From the NCBI GenBank assembly GCA_965279405.1, contig OZ257157.1:186001-250000 (forward strand): a stretch of DNA of 64,000 nt, in the 5' to 3' direction. Shown here one piece after another: positions 30,966 to 39,792 of this stretch (within the stretch, counting starts at the first letter, position 1; each line of letters begins with the position of its first letter). Made by a program: the position numbers and the translations under genes. The stretch comes from CBDDIP01 sp965279405 (GTDB taxonomy: Bacteria; Actinomycetota; Acidimicrobiia; Acidimicrobiales; Ilumatobacteraceae). The notes under the pieces are model-generated. The model had not been told where the DNA came from. It ran no database searches and was given only the letters and a program-made list of their open reading frames with translations.

Positions 30966-32411
30966 ATGTCACGCAGCAACATCGCCCGCCCGCCGGCGAA
31001 CCCGTGGGTGGTCCTGGTCTCGACCAGCCTGGCCGTGTTCGCCGTCTTCCTCGACACGACGATCCTCTTCGTCGCCTTCCCGGCGATCCGCACGACCTTC
31101 TCGTCGGTCAGCCCGCCCACGCTCTCGTGGGTGCTCAACGCGTACACGATCGTCTTCGCCGCGCTGCTGATCCCCGCCGGCCGATTGGCCGATCGCATCG
31201 GTCGCCGCCGCACCTTCCTCGCCGCGGTGGTGCTGTTCACCGTGGCCTCGATGCTGTGCGGCATCGCCCCGACCGCAGGCATCCTCGTCGCCGCCCGGAT
31301 CCTGCAGGCGGTCGGCGCCGCGGCACTCGTGCCGTCGTCGCTGGCGCTCGTGCTGCAGACCTTCCCGCGCGAGAAGGTGCCCGTGGCACTGGCGATCTGG
31401 GGCGCCGTCGGCGCGGTCGCCGGTGCGGCAGGCCCGACGCTCGGCGCGCTCGTCGTCGAGCACCTCGGTTGGCGGTGGGCGTTCTTCATCAACCTGCCGG
31501 TCGGCATCATCAGCCTCACGCTCGGTCGCCGCGTGCTGCCCGAGGGCCGCGAGTCCAACCCCGGGCGGCTGCCCGACGCCGTCGGCATCGGCCTGCTCGC
31601 CGGCGGCTTGGCGCTGATGGCCTACGGCATCGTGCAGACCGACGCGTGGGGTTGGGCCAGTGGCGGGTTCATCGCTGTCGAGGTCGCCGCCGTCGTGCTG
31701 ATCGCCCTGTTCATCGAACGGTGCCGCCGGGTCAGCAACCCGCTGCTCGACCTGTCGCTGTTCCGCTCGCCGAACTTTCGGCTGGCCAACGCCGGCACGC
31801 TGATCTACTCGATCGGCTTCAACGCCATGTTCCTCGGCAACGTGCTGTTCCTCACCCAGGTGTGGGGCTACTCGATCATGCGCGCCGGGCTGGCCATCGC
31901 CGTCGGACCGTCGATCGTCGCGCTCACCGCGCCGTGGTTCGGCAAGCTCGCCGGCCGGGTCGGCCAGCGCCGGCTGCTGATCCCCGGCGGCCTGGTGTGG
32001 GCCGCGGGTGGCGTGCTGCTGCTGGCGCGGGCAACCACCACACCGAACTACGTCGGCCACTACCTCCCGGCCATCTTCCTGACGGGCATCGGGGTGGCGC
32101 TGTGCCTGCCGCAGCTGACGTCGGCGGCGATGCAGGGCCTGCCTCCCGACCGCTTCGGCTCAGGCGCCGCGGTGAACCAGGCGATCCGCAACCTCGGGGC
32201 CACGCTCGGCGTCGCGCTCGTCGTCGCCTTCACCGCCGGCATCACCCCGGCCACCGCGATGGACCGCTTCCACCGCGTGTGGTGGCTGCTCACCGCCAGC
32301 GGCGTGATCGTCACGGCCCTCGCCCTCGCCATGCCCCGCCGTGCCCCTGCGTCGGCCACCGCCGGCGTCGAGTCCCTCGAAGCCATGGAAGCCGCCGCCC
32401 TCGCGCACTAG
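30966..32411 (+). CDS. MFS exporter, DHA2 (14-TMS) type
   Basis: 481 residues with about 14 hydrophobic segments. Motif A follows transmembrane helix 2 (AGRLADRIGRRRTFL); motif C-type GAVGAVAGAAGPTLG marks it as a drug/proton antiporter, and the FLDTTILFVAFPAI start is typical for EmrB/QacA members. ATG 30966 follows the intergenic gap containing the HxlR operator candidate. It probably exports a toxic organic compound in response to the HxlR regulator. The C-terminus ends with a hydrophilic Ala/Glu-rich tail. A convergent pirin gene follows. Confidence 0.88.
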   Translation: MSRSNIARPPANPWVVLVSTSLAVFAVFLDTTILFVAFPAIRTTFSSVSPPTLSWVLNAYTIVFAALLIPAGRLADRIGRRRTFLAAVVLFTVASMLCGIAPTAGILVAARILQAVGAAALVPSSLALVLQTFPREKVPVALAIWGAVGAVAGAAGPTLGALVVEHLGWRWAFFINLPVGIISLTLGRRVLPEGRESNPGRLPDAVGIGLLAGGLALMAYGIVQTDAWGWASGGFIAVEVAAVVLIALFIERCRRVSNPLLDLSLFRSPNFRLANAGTLIYSIGFNAMFLGNVLFLTQVWGYSIMRAGLAIAVGPSIVALTAPWFGKLAGRVGQRRLLIPGGLVWAAGGVLLLARATTTPNYVGHYLPAIFLTGIGVALCLPQLTSAAMQGLPPDRFGSGAAVNQAIRNLGATLGVALVVAFTAGITPATAMDRFHRVWWLLTASGVIVTALALAMPRRAPASATAGVESLEAMEAAALAH

Positions 32412-32418
32412 TTGTCGG

Positions 32419-32474
32419 GCTCGCTGCGCTCGCCTGCCGAGTTCGCTCGCTGCGCTCGTTCACCCGAGCTCCAG
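32419..32474. repeat. GC-rich repeat and terminator-like hairpin between convergent genes
   Basis: The 14-mer GCTCGCTGCGCTCG occurs twice (32419-32432, 32445-32458; period 26). It runs into GCTCGTTCACCCGAGC (32454-32469), which can fold into a short stem and is nearly identical to the hairpin at 25558-25573. It sits in the 110-bp gap between an exporter gene and a convergent pirin gene, so a bidirectional terminator is likely. Confidence 0.5.
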
Positions 32475-32521
32475 TCGCCCCGACGTTGGTCCGACACTCG
32501 CCGCGATCCGCCAGGCCGGGG

Positions 32522-33508
32522 TCAGGGGCGGCGGGCGAAGCGGTCCTGGCCGGGGCCGTGGACGGGCTCGTCGCTCGGCCACGGCCAACCACCGAATTGG
32601 GTGCGGCGGTAGTCGGCGAAGGCCTGCTCGATCTCGGCCTGGGTGTTCATCACGAACGGGCCGTACTGCGCCACGGGTTCGCCGATCGGCTGGCCCTGGA
32701 GCACGAGCACCTCGGTCGGCGACGCGGCACGCAGCTCCACCGGACGATCGCACTCGACCACTGCGGCGTGACCGGCGGCCACCGCCTCGCCGTCGATGTT
32801 CAGCTCGTTGCCCTCGAAGATGTACAGCACCCGCACCGTGCCGGCAGCTGCGGCCGGGATCGTCCACGTGCTGTCGGCGTCGAAGCGGGCGTGCCACACA
32901 GCGACGTCGCTCGACTCGCGCGCCGCCCACGACCGCGGCGGCGGACTCGGCGGCGCGACCGCCGCACCGTCGGCCCCGGCAAGCGCACCGGCGACCACCG
33001 TGACCTCCACGCCGGGCACCTGCACCCGCGGGATGTCGGCGTCCCAGAGCATGGCGAAGTGTGGGTCAGCGGTCTTGTCGGCCGCGGCGAGGTTGACCCA
33101 GATCTGGAACAGCTCGAGCGGGTTGGGTTGCTCGTCGTCGAGCAACGGGAAGGTCTCCGAGTGGACGATGCCGTTGCCGGCCGTCAGCCACTGCACGTCG
33201 CCGCGCCCGTAGCGAGCCACCGCGCCGGTGGAGTCGGCGTGGTCGACCAACCCACGGCGTACGTAGGTGATCGTCTCGAAGCCGCGGTGCGGGTGCTGCG
33301 GGAAGCCGGGAACGTCGCGACCGTGGTACATCCGCCAGCCGTCGATGCCGGCGAAGTCCTGACCGAGCTCGCGACCGTCCAGCGATGCCGCCGGACCGAA
33401 CTGGCCGTTGCCACGCGGGTAGGCGTCGACGTGGTGGACGCAGAACAGGAACGGGTCGATGGTGGGCCAGGGCGTGGTGAGTGGCACGATCTGCAGCACG
33501 GCGCTCAT
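32522..33508 (-). CDS. Pirin family protein
   Basis: 328 residues of bicupin pirin. The N-terminal cupin contains the metal-site pattern FPQHPHRGFETITYVRRG with HADSTG, then DVQWLTAGNGIVHSE, all typical of pirins. The C-terminal cupin contains RVLYIFEGNEL and GEPVAQYGPFVMNTQAEI (the family 'YGPFVMNT' signature). Bacterial pirins can have quercetinase or redox-regulatory roles; which applies here is unknown. The ATG 33508 is 92 bp from the divergent hydrolase gene. Length is slightly above the common 290-residue form because of an insert (AAVAPPSPPPRSW). Confidence 0.88.
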   Translation of the reverse strand: MSAVLQIVPLTTPWPTIDPFLFCVHHVDAYPRGNGQFGPAASLDGRELGQDFAGIDGWRMYHGRDVPGFPQHPHRGFETITYVRRGLVDHADSTGAVARYGRGDVQWLTAGNGIVHSETFPLLDDEQPNPLELFQIWVNLAAADKTADPHFAMLWDADIPRVQVPGVEVTVVAGALAGADGAAVAPPSPPPRSWAARESSDVAVWHARFDADSTWTIPAAAAGTVRVLYIFEGNELNIDGEAVAAGHAAVVECDRPVELRAASPTEVLVLQGQPIGEPVAQYGPFVMNTQAEIEQAFADYRRTQFGGWPWPSDEPVHGPGQDRFARRP

Positions 33509-33599
33509 CGGCCCAGGCTACGAGCGTTCGACGGGTGCGGGAGATGGCCGAAGCGCTCGCAGCGCACGGCTACGGTGGGCGGTCAGGGGGTCACTCACG

Positions 33600-34373
33600 A
33601 TGGCAACACGGTTCACGACGAGCGATGGGATCCAGCTCGCCACGCACCACTTCACACCGACCGCGCCGACGGCTGCCGGGCCGACCGTGGTGCTCCACCA
33701 CGGCTTCGCCGCCAGCGCACAGAGCAACTGGGTCGCCCCGGGCATCGTCGACGCGCTGCGCGCCGCCGGCCGCACCGTCATCGCCATCGATGCCCGCGGT
33801 CACGGTGAATCGGACAAGCCGCACGAATCCTCCCGGTACGGCGAGGAGCGGATGGCGCTCGACATCGCCGAGCTGCTCGACAACGAGGGCCTGTCCGAGA
33901 TCGATCTCGTCGGCTACTCGATGGGCGGCATCGTCGCCCTCATCGCCGGCACCTTCGAGCGGCGCATCCGCCGGCTGGTGATCGGCGGCATCGGCGCCGG
34001 CGTCATCGAGGTCGGCGGCGTCGACCGGCGCCGGCTGGACACCGCGGCACTCGCTGCTGGGCTCCGGGCCGAGGACGGCGCATCGATCGACAACCCGGTC
34101 GTGCGCCAGTTCCGTCGCTTCGCCGAGTCCCAGGGCGCCGACCTGCTGGCGTTGGCCGCGCAGGCCGAGTCCGCACACCGCAACTCGATCCCCACCCAGC
34201 AGATCACTGCACGCGCACTCGTGCTCGTCGGCGCCGACGATCCGCTTGCCGTTCGTCCAGAGGTGCTCGCCGCAGCCGTCAACGGCGCGCGACTGGAGAT
34301 CGTCCCCGGCGACCACCTCGGCGCAGTCGCCACGCCGGAGTTCGCCACGGCGATCGTCCGCTTCCTGGCCTGA
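33600..34373 (+). CDS. Alpha/beta hydrolase
   Basis: 257 residues. Visible motifs: VVLHHGFAASAQSNWVAPG (oxyanion region), AIDARGHGESDKP, nucleophile elbow GYSMGGI (Ser about 109), acid in LVGADDPLAV and His in PGDHLGAV. The size and motifs resemble haloperoxidase/epoxide-hydrolase-like cytoplasmic esterases. The ATG at 33600 directly follows a purine-rich GGGGG stretch. Substrate unknown. The stop TGA at 34371-34373 abuts the convergent L-2-hydroxyglutarate oxidase gene with no gap, so no dedicated terminator separates them. Confidence 0.82.
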   Translation: MATRFTTSDGIQLATHHFTPTAPTAAGPTVVLHHGFAASAQSNWVAPGIVDALRAAGRTVIAIDARGHGESDKPHESSRYGEERMALDIAELLDNEGLSEIDLVGYSMGGIVALIAGTFERRIRRLVIGGIGAGVIEVGGVDRRRLDTAALAAGLRAEDGASIDNPVVRQFRRFAESQGADLLALAAQAESAHRNSIPTQQITARALVLVGADDPLAVRPEVLAAAVNGARLEIVPGDHLGAVATPEFATAIVRFLA

Positions 34374-35591
34374 TCAGGCGGCGAGCGACACCCGCGACGC
34401 GATCGATCGCCCGATCTCCAACGACGACGTCGCCGCCGGTGACGGTGCGTTGCAGACGTGCAGGGAGCGGTCGCCGTCGATGATCAGGAAGTCGTCGACC
34501 AACCCGCCATCGGGCTTCAACGCCTGAGCGCGCACGCCGGCGTGCGTGGGCACGAGGTCGCCGCGGCGCACGTCGGGCACCAGCGTCTGCAGGCTGCGTA
34601 GGAAGAGGTGCTTGCTCAAGCTGCGGGCCACCTCGCGCATCCCCGCCCCGAAGTGCTTGCGGGCCAGCTTGTGGAAGCCGCGGTAGCGCAGCGTCTCGAA
34701 CGTGTCGCGTCCGTTCACGTCGCGCCAGCGGTAGCCCTCACGAGCCAGCGCGAGCACCGCGTTCGGGCCGGCGTGCACCTCGCCGTTGATCATCCGCGTG
34801 AAGTGCACGCCGAGGAACGGGAAGCTCGGATCCGGCACCGGATAGATCAACCCGCGCACGAGGCCTCGCGCCGAGGGAGCGAGCTCGTAGTACTCGCCGC
34901 GGAACGGCACGATGCGCGCGCCCGGGTCCTTCCCCGCCAGACGGGCGACGCGGTCGCTGTGCAGACCGGCGCAGTTGACGACGAACCCGGCGCGCACGTC
35001 GCCGGAGTCGGTGGTCACCACGTGATCGTTGGCGTCGCGGCGGATGCCCGTCACGCGCACGCCGGTGATGACCTCACCACCGCGACCGGCGACGAGCTCG
35101 GCGTACTTGGCCGAGATGGCGACGTAGTCGGTGATGCCGGTGCTCGGCAGGAACAGCCCGGCGACGCCGACCACGTGCGGCTCGTGGTCGCGCAACCCGT
35201 CGGGTCCGAGGCGCTCGACGGCCAGCCCGTGGGCATTCGCCCGCTCCTCGAGCGACGCCAGCTTGGGCAGCTCGCTCTCGTTCGTGGCGACGATCAACTT
35301 GCCGCAGATCTCGTAGCGGATGCCGTGCTCGTCGCAGAACCGCTGGAGCGCTGCGTTGCCGTCGCGGCACATCGTCGCCTTGAGGCTGCCCGGTTGGTAG
35401 TAGATCCCCGAATGGAGCACGCCGGAGTTGTTGCCGGTCTGGTGGTGGGCCAGATCGTGCTCCTTCTCGAGCACGACGATCGACGCACCCGGGTGGCGCT
35501 CGCCGATGGCCAGGGCGCTGGCCAGGCCGACGATGCCCCCACCGATGACCGCCACGTCGACGCGCCCGGTCGGGATCGTGCTGGTCACCAC
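34374..35591 (-). CDS. lhgO: L-2-hydroxyglutarate oxidase/dehydrogenase
   Basis: 405 residues from GTG 35591 (GTG 35588 is equivalent). FAD-binding motif VAVIGGGIVGLASALAIGER, then the LhgO-typical VLEKEHDLAHHQTGNNSGVL, HSGIYYQPGSLKATMCRDG and RGEYYELAPSARGLVRGLIYPVPDP, with LGVHFTRMINGEVHAGPNAV. This is the DAO-superfamily enzyme that oxidises L-2-hydroxyglutarate to 2-oxoglutarate. The match is strong along its whole length. The gene is divergent from the GGDEF-EAL protein across 114 bp that holds a palindrome. It is not in an operon here. Confidence 0.92.
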   Translation of the reverse strand: MVTSTIPTGRVDVAVIGGGIVGLASALAIGERHPGASIVVLEKEHDLAHHQTGNNSGVLHSGIYYQPGSLKATMCRDGNAALQRFCDEHGIRYEICGKLIVATNESELPKLASLEERANAHGLAVERLGPDGLRDHEPHVVGVAGLFLPSTGITDYVAISAKYAELVAGRGGEVITGVRVTGIRRDANDHVVTTDSGDVRAGFVVNCAGLHSDRVARLAGKDPGARIVPFRGEYYELAPSARGLVRGLIYPVPDPSFPFLGVHFTRMINGEVHAGPNAVLALAREGYRWRDVNGRDTFETLRYRGFHKLARKHFGAGMREVARSLSKHLFLRSLQTLVPDVRRGDLVPTHAGVRAQALKPDGGLVDDFLIIDGDRSLHVCNAPSPAATSSLEIGRSIASRVSLAA

Positions 35592-35656
35592 GTCCGTGAC
35601 GTTACCGGCCCGACCTGGATCGACCCCGGGTCTCCAACGCCCCCAGCGCCCGCATT

Positions 35657-35672
35657 CATCAAGGAATTGATG
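35657..35672. promoter_or_regulatory. Palindrome CATCAA-GGAA-TTGATG in divergent promoter
   Basis: A perfect inverted repeat of 6-base arms with a 4-base spacer lies in a relatively AT-rich patch 34 bp upstream of the GGDEF-EAL start codon and 66 bp from the lhgO start. TTGATG could also serve as a -35 element for the plus-strand gene, though no convincing -10 follows at 16-18 bp. A regulator binding site is plausible. Confidence 0.45.
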
Positions 35673-35705
35673 CGGATTTGAAGGTTTCGTGCCGATACGT
35701 ACGGC

Positions 35706-37787
35706 GTGAAGCTCTGGCCACGACGCGCGGCGACCCCAGTTGCGCGCCCCACGACCAGGCCGCCGCGACTGGGACTGGTCGCCAAGTTCGGCCTGATCAG
35801 CCTCGTGCTGATCACCGGACTGGGCCTCACCCTGGCCTACCGGATGCAGGAGGCCGTGCACCAGCGCGCCCTCGACGACGCCGTCCGACTGGCCGAGGTG
35901 TCCGCCCGCGTGGGCATCACTCCGCTGATCACTCCCGACGACCTCACTCGCGACTTCGTGCCGCTCGACCCCGCCCGCGTCGCCGAGCTGCAGTCGAAGC
36001 TCGGTGCATCGGTCTCGTCCAGCGGTGTCGTGCGCTTCAAGATCTGGAACCTGCAGCACTGGATCGTGTTCTCGGACAACCCGACGCTCATCGGTCGTTG
36101 GTTCCCAGCGGACGATCCACTGCGCCGGTCGTTCGACGGCGAACGCGTCTCCGAGGTCACCGACCTGTCGGGTGCCGAGGAGCTCGAGGAGCGCGACTTC
36201 GGGCAGCTGCTCGCCGTCTACGTGCCGCTGCGCGTCGACGCGGCGGGGAAGTTCACCTCCGATGCGACCGGCAAGGTGATCGGCTCGTTCGAGGTCTACC
36301 TCCCGTACAAGCCGATCGCCGCCCAGATCGCGTCGGACACGCGTCAGCTCTACGCGGCGATCGCCATCGGCACGCTGATCCTCTACCTCGCCCTGTTCCG
36401 CTTGGTCGCCGGCGCCTCGCGCCTGCTGCGCCGGCAGTCGACGGAGAACGAACGACTCGCCACCACCGATCTGCTCACCGGGCTCGACAACCGGATCAGC
36501 TTCGTCCGCCATGCCGACGCCATGCTGCGCGAGGCGGCTGCCGATGAGCGGCCGGTGACCATCGCGCTGGTCGACATCGACCGCTTCCAAGAGGTCAACG
36601 ACACGCTCGGCCACGACCTCGGCGACACCGTGCTCATCGCCATCGGCCAGTCGTTGCGCGACTCGCTCGGCCCGTCGGCGATCGTCGCCCGGCTCGGCGG
36701 CGACGAGTTCGCCGTCGCCGCGTGCGTCGGCGAGGCGAGCAGCGGTCTGCTCGGGCTGATCGCCGAACAGGTGGCCAAGCCGATCACCGTCGCCGGGATC
36801 ACGCTCGACCTGTCGGGCAGCGTCGGCGGAGCGGCATCACCGCGAGACGGATCGACCGCGGACGCGCTCCTGCGTCGCGCCGACGTGGCGATGTACCACG
36901 CCAAGCGCAGCAGACGGCGCACGGCGATGTACTCGTCGGAGATCGACCACCACACCCCCGAACGGCTGGCGCTCGCTGCCGAGCTGCGCGGCGCGATCGA
37001 CGACGGCCAGCTGTTCCTCGTCTACCAGCCGAAGATGCGCATCGACGACCGATCGGTGCACGGCGTCGAGGCGCTGGTCCGCTGGCGTCACCCGACTCGT
37101 GGCGTGGTGCCCCCGGGCGAGTTCCTCCCGGTGATCGAGCACACCGAACTGATCCGGCCGCTCACGACGACCGTGCTGCGAATGGCGCTCGATCAGGCGG
37201 CGGCCTGGCGCGACCGCGGCCTCGATCTGTCCGTCGCGGTGAACCTCTCCACGCGCCTGGCGGTCGACCCGGCGATCGTCACGCTCATCGCCAGCGAGCT
37301 CGGCCGGCGCAACCTGCCGCCGCACCTGCTGGAGATCGAGCTCACCGAGAGCTCGTTGGTCGATCAACCGGAACGGCTGGCCGCGAACCTGCGACGCCTC
37401 CACGACGAGGTCGGGGTGAGCATCGCCATCGACGACTTCGGCACCGGGTACGCGTCGCTCGCCTACCTCACGTCGTTCCCCGTCGACGTGCTCAAGATCG
37501 ATCGGTCGTTCGTCGCCGACGTGTGCACGAGCGCCCACGATCAAGCGGTGGTCAGGTTCACCACCGACCTCGGTCGTTCGTTCGGGATGAAGATCGTCGC
37601 CGAAGGCGTCGAGGACGCGGCGACCATCGAGCGGCTCGGCACGTTGGGCGTCGAGATCGTGCAGGGGTACCACGTCGCCCGGCCGGCTGAGGCGGCGACG
37701 TTCGAGATCTGGCTCGACCTGCATCGCGGGCTCGACGACCCCGACTCGCTGTTCGGGCTCTCGCAGGATGTGACGGTGACGCGATGA
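35706..37787 (+). CDS. Membrane-bound diguanylate cyclase/phosphodiesterase (GGDEF-EAL)
   Basis: 693 residues, GTG 35706. An N-terminal transmembrane helix (about 24-44), an extracytoplasmic sensor of about 170 residues and a second helix (about 218-240) precede GGDEF (about residues 255-410) and EAL (about 425-670). Both catalytic motifs are intact: RLGGDEFAVA and VEALVRW, with later DDFGTGYASLAYL and KIDRSFV of the EAL domain. The product-inhibition RxxD site before GGDEF is absent (GPSA). It can therefore make or degrade c-di-GMP; the net activity cannot be predicted. The stop overlaps the start of the lipoprotein gene downstream (ATGA). Confidence 0.93.
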   Translation: MKLWPRRAATPVARPTTRPPRLGLVAKFGLISLVLITGLGLTLAYRMQEAVHQRALDDAVRLAEVSARVGITPLITPDDLTRDFVPLDPARVAELQSKLGASVSSSGVVRFKIWNLQHWIVFSDNPTLIGRWFPADDPLRRSFDGERVSEVTDLSGAEELEERDFGQLLAVYVPLRVDAAGKFTSDATGKVIGSFEVYLPYKPIAAQIASDTRQLYAAIAIGTLILYLALFRLVAGASRLLRRQSTENERLATTDLLTGLDNRISFVRHADAMLREAAADERPVTIALVDIDRFQEVNDTLGHDLGDTVLIAIGQSLRDSLGPSAIVARLGGDEFAVAACVGEASSGLLGLIAEQVAKPITVAGITLDLSGSVGGAASPRDGSTADALLRRADVAMYHAKRSRRRTAMYSSEIDHHTPERLALAAELRGAIDDGQLFLVYQPKMRIDDRSVHGVEALVRWRHPTRGVVPPGEFLPVIEHTELIRPLTTTVLRMALDQAAAWRDRGLDLSVAVNLSTRLAVDPAIVTLIASELGRRNLPPHLLEIELTESSLVDQPERLAANLRRLHDEVGVSIAIDDFGTGYASLAYLTSFPVDVLKIDRSFVADVCTSAHDQAVVRFTTDLGRSFGMKIVAEGVEDAATIERLGTLGVEIVQGYHVARPAEAATFEIWLDLHRGLDDPDSLFGLSQDVTVTR

Positions 37788-38764
37788 ACAGGCGACGACG
37801 CATCGGGGCGCTGCTGGCGACGACGGTGCTGTGTGCGACGAGCGCGTGCGGCGGGTCCGACGACACGGTCGCCCTCGCCGTGCCCCGCGTCTACGACCTG
37901 ACCCACGATCCGGCGGCGGACATCGCCGTACCCGATTCGGCGCGCACCGACGTGCTGCCGGCCAACCAGTTGCGGTTGACCGTGGAGCGACTGTTCGGCT
38001 GGCACGGCATCACCCTCGTGCAGGCGATGCAGGCCGCTGAACGCGGCGACGCCGGCGGCGACGCGTGGATCCAGGCGTTGGCCTCGAACACCGACGACAT
38101 CACCGGCGCGATCGGTCTGGTCTACGGACCCGACGGCGCCCGCGCGTTCTACCAGCAGTGGGCGCAGCACACGCAGTTCCTGATCGACTACGCCGATGCC
38201 GTGCGCCGTCACGACAGCGGCGATCAGCAAACCGCCCGGGACGCGCTCGACGACTACGCCCACGACGCCGGCAGCCTGCTGTCCACCGCAACCGGCGGCG
38301 CCGTGCCGGTCGACGTGGCGACCGACCTGCTGACCAACCACGTGGCGCACATGATGGAACAGGTCGACCTGCTCGCGGCCGGCGATCGCGAAGGCGCAGC
38401 TCGCGTGGCCCTGGACGACAACACCTACCTGATCGACATCGCCGGCGCGTTGAGCGGAGCGTTCGCCGCGCAGCAGCCCGACGCGTTCCCCGGCGCGACC
38501 GACGATCCGCACACGTTGCTGTGCTCGTTGGCCGGCCGCTCCAGCGACGACGTCCTGCTGCTGCACCTCCTCGGCTCCGAGACCGCAGCGATCACCGGTC
38601 CTGCCGGCGAACTGGACGACGCGCTCGGTGCCGGCACCTCGACCGATCCCGCACTCGCCGACGTGGACGCGGCGACGACAGCCGGCGACGAGGCTGCCGC
38701 AGTCGCCGCGTCACTGCAGTGGCGGACGCTGATCGAACGTCGCGTCGCCGCACTGCCGAGCTGA
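37784..38764 (+). CDS. Alpha-helical lipoprotein coupled to the GGDEF-EAL gene
   Basis: 326 residues with a lipobox ending ATSAC (Cys about 22), so exported and lipid-anchored. The rest is predicted helical, with repeated features: WHGITLVQAM, WAQHTQFLIDYADAVRRHD and NHVAHMMEQVDLLAAGDREG, each a helix bearing His followed by acidic residues. At least two related helical-bundle segments are visible. No named family was recognised. The start overlaps the GGDEF-EAL stop by four bases, implying that it delivers an external signal to, or acts with, the sensor of that protein (inference). Confidence 0.72.
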   Translation: MNRRRRIGALLATTVLCATSACGGSDDTVALAVPRVYDLTHDPAADIAVPDSARTDVLPANQLRLTVERLFGWHGITLVQAMQAAERGDAGGDAWIQALASNTDDITGAIGLVYGPDGARAFYQQWAQHTQFLIDYADAVRRHDSGDQQTARDALDDYAHDAGSLLSTATGGAVPVDVATDLLTNHVAHMMEQVDLLAAGDREGAARVALDDNTYLIDIAGALSGAFAAQQPDAFPGATDDPHTLLCSLAGRSSDDVLLLHLLGSETAAITGPAGELDDALGAGTSTDPALADVDAATTAGDEAAAVAASLQWRTLIERRVAALPS

Positions 38765-38778
38765 GCCCGGCGCGCCGT

Positions 38779-39735
38779 TCAGTGGGCGACGAGCATCGCC
38801 TGCTCGGCGATGCTGCGCACCACCATCGCCGCCGCCGTCGAGCCGGCGGCGATCGCGTTGGCGACCGACGGCATCGACACCGTGGCGTCCCCGGCAGCGA
38901 ACACACCCGGGACCGAGGTGGCGTACATCGCATCGACGGCGACCGCGTCGAAGGCGAGCATGCCTTCCGGGGCGAGCTCGACGCCGAGCTGCTCGGCGAT
39001 CCGCGATCGCTGGTGCAGCACCACCGGCACGAGCAACCCGCCGAGGCGCCGCTCCGACCAGTCGGCGAAACGCACCGCGGTGAGCTCGCTGCCGGGCCCG
39101 ACCAGCTCGGCCACCTCGCGCTCGTCGACGGCGATGCCGGCCGCACGGAGCTGTGCCGCCTGCTCGTCGTCGAGCTCGGACGGCCCGTTCGTCAGCAACG
39201 TCACGTCATCGCTCCACACCCGCAGGAGCATCGCCCGGTGCACGCCGGAGGCGCCGCGATCCAGCACGCCGAGCGCTTGATCGCGCACCTCCCAGCCGTG
39301 GCAGAACGGGCAGTGGAACACCGAGCGACCCCAGCGCTGCTCGATGCCCGGCACCGAGGGTGGGCGGTAGTCCATGCCGCCGGCCAGCAGCACGCGCCGA
39401 GCGATCTCGACGCCGCTGCCCGACCCGCCACTGCCGGCGAGCTCGAGACGGAACCGGTCGCCGTCACGATCGGTAGCGATGACCTCGTCTCGACGGAGCT
39501 CGACCGATGGGTACGCGGCGATCTCGGCGCGAGCGGTGGCGTAGAGCTCGGCAGGCGGACGGCCGTCGTGGCCGAGCAGACCTCCGATGCCACGCGCAGC
39601 GTTGTTGCTCTGCTGCCCGGCGTCGACGAGCAGGGTTCGCTGGCGGGCGCGGCCGAGCACGAGTGCGGCGCTCAGCCCGGCGGCGCCACCTCCGACGATG
39701 ATGCAGTCCCATTCGGAATCGTGTGCGGTGTCCAT
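38779..39735 (-). CDS. Thioredoxin-reductase-like FAD oxidoreductase
   Basis: 318 residues. N-terminal CIIVGGGAAGLSAALVLGRA and C-terminal VPGVFAAGDATVSMPSVANA are the two FAD motifs of the TrxB fold; a redox-active pair is present as FHCPFCHG. Length and motifs match small TrxB-like proteins such as those in redox or nitrogen-related clusters. ATG 39735 is used; an in-frame extension upstream would overlap the divergent XRE-cupin gene start. The NADP motif is not convincing in the middle segment, so the electron donor is uncertain. It shares a 47-bp divergent promoter with the regulator at 39783. Confidence 0.85.
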   Translation of the reverse strand: MDTAHDSEWDCIIVGGGAAGLSAALVLGRARQRTLLVDAGQQSNNAARGIGGLLGHDGRPPAELYATARAEIAAYPSVELRRDEVIATDRDGDRFRLELAGSGGSGSGVEIARRVLLAGGMDYRPPSVPGIEQRWGRSVFHCPFCHGWEVRDQALGVLDRGASGVHRAMLLRVWSDDVTLLTNGPSELDDEQAAQLRAAGIAVDEREVAELVGPGSELTAVRFADWSERRLGGLLVPVVLHQRSRIAEQLGVELAPEGMLAFDAVAVDAMYATSVPGVFAAGDATVSMPSVANAIAAGSTAAAMVVRSIAEQAMLVAH

Positions 39736-39766
39736 GGACTCGATCGTGCCAGTGCGTCGCGTGCGT

Positions 39767-39792
39767 GGCAACATCACTTGCCATGCAGGCAA
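39767..39792. promoter_or_regulatory. Three-half-site GGCAA/TTGCC operator candidate at XRE-cupin start
   Basis: GGCAA (39767-39771), TTGCC (39778-39782) and GGCAA (39788-39792) alternate in orientation with spacers of 6 and 5 bases; the last copy runs into the XRE-cupin coding region (ATG 39783). This can form two overlapping palindromes. It sits over the start codon of a regulator and in the divergent promoter with the TrxB-like gene, the layout of autorepression. Confidence 0.55.
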
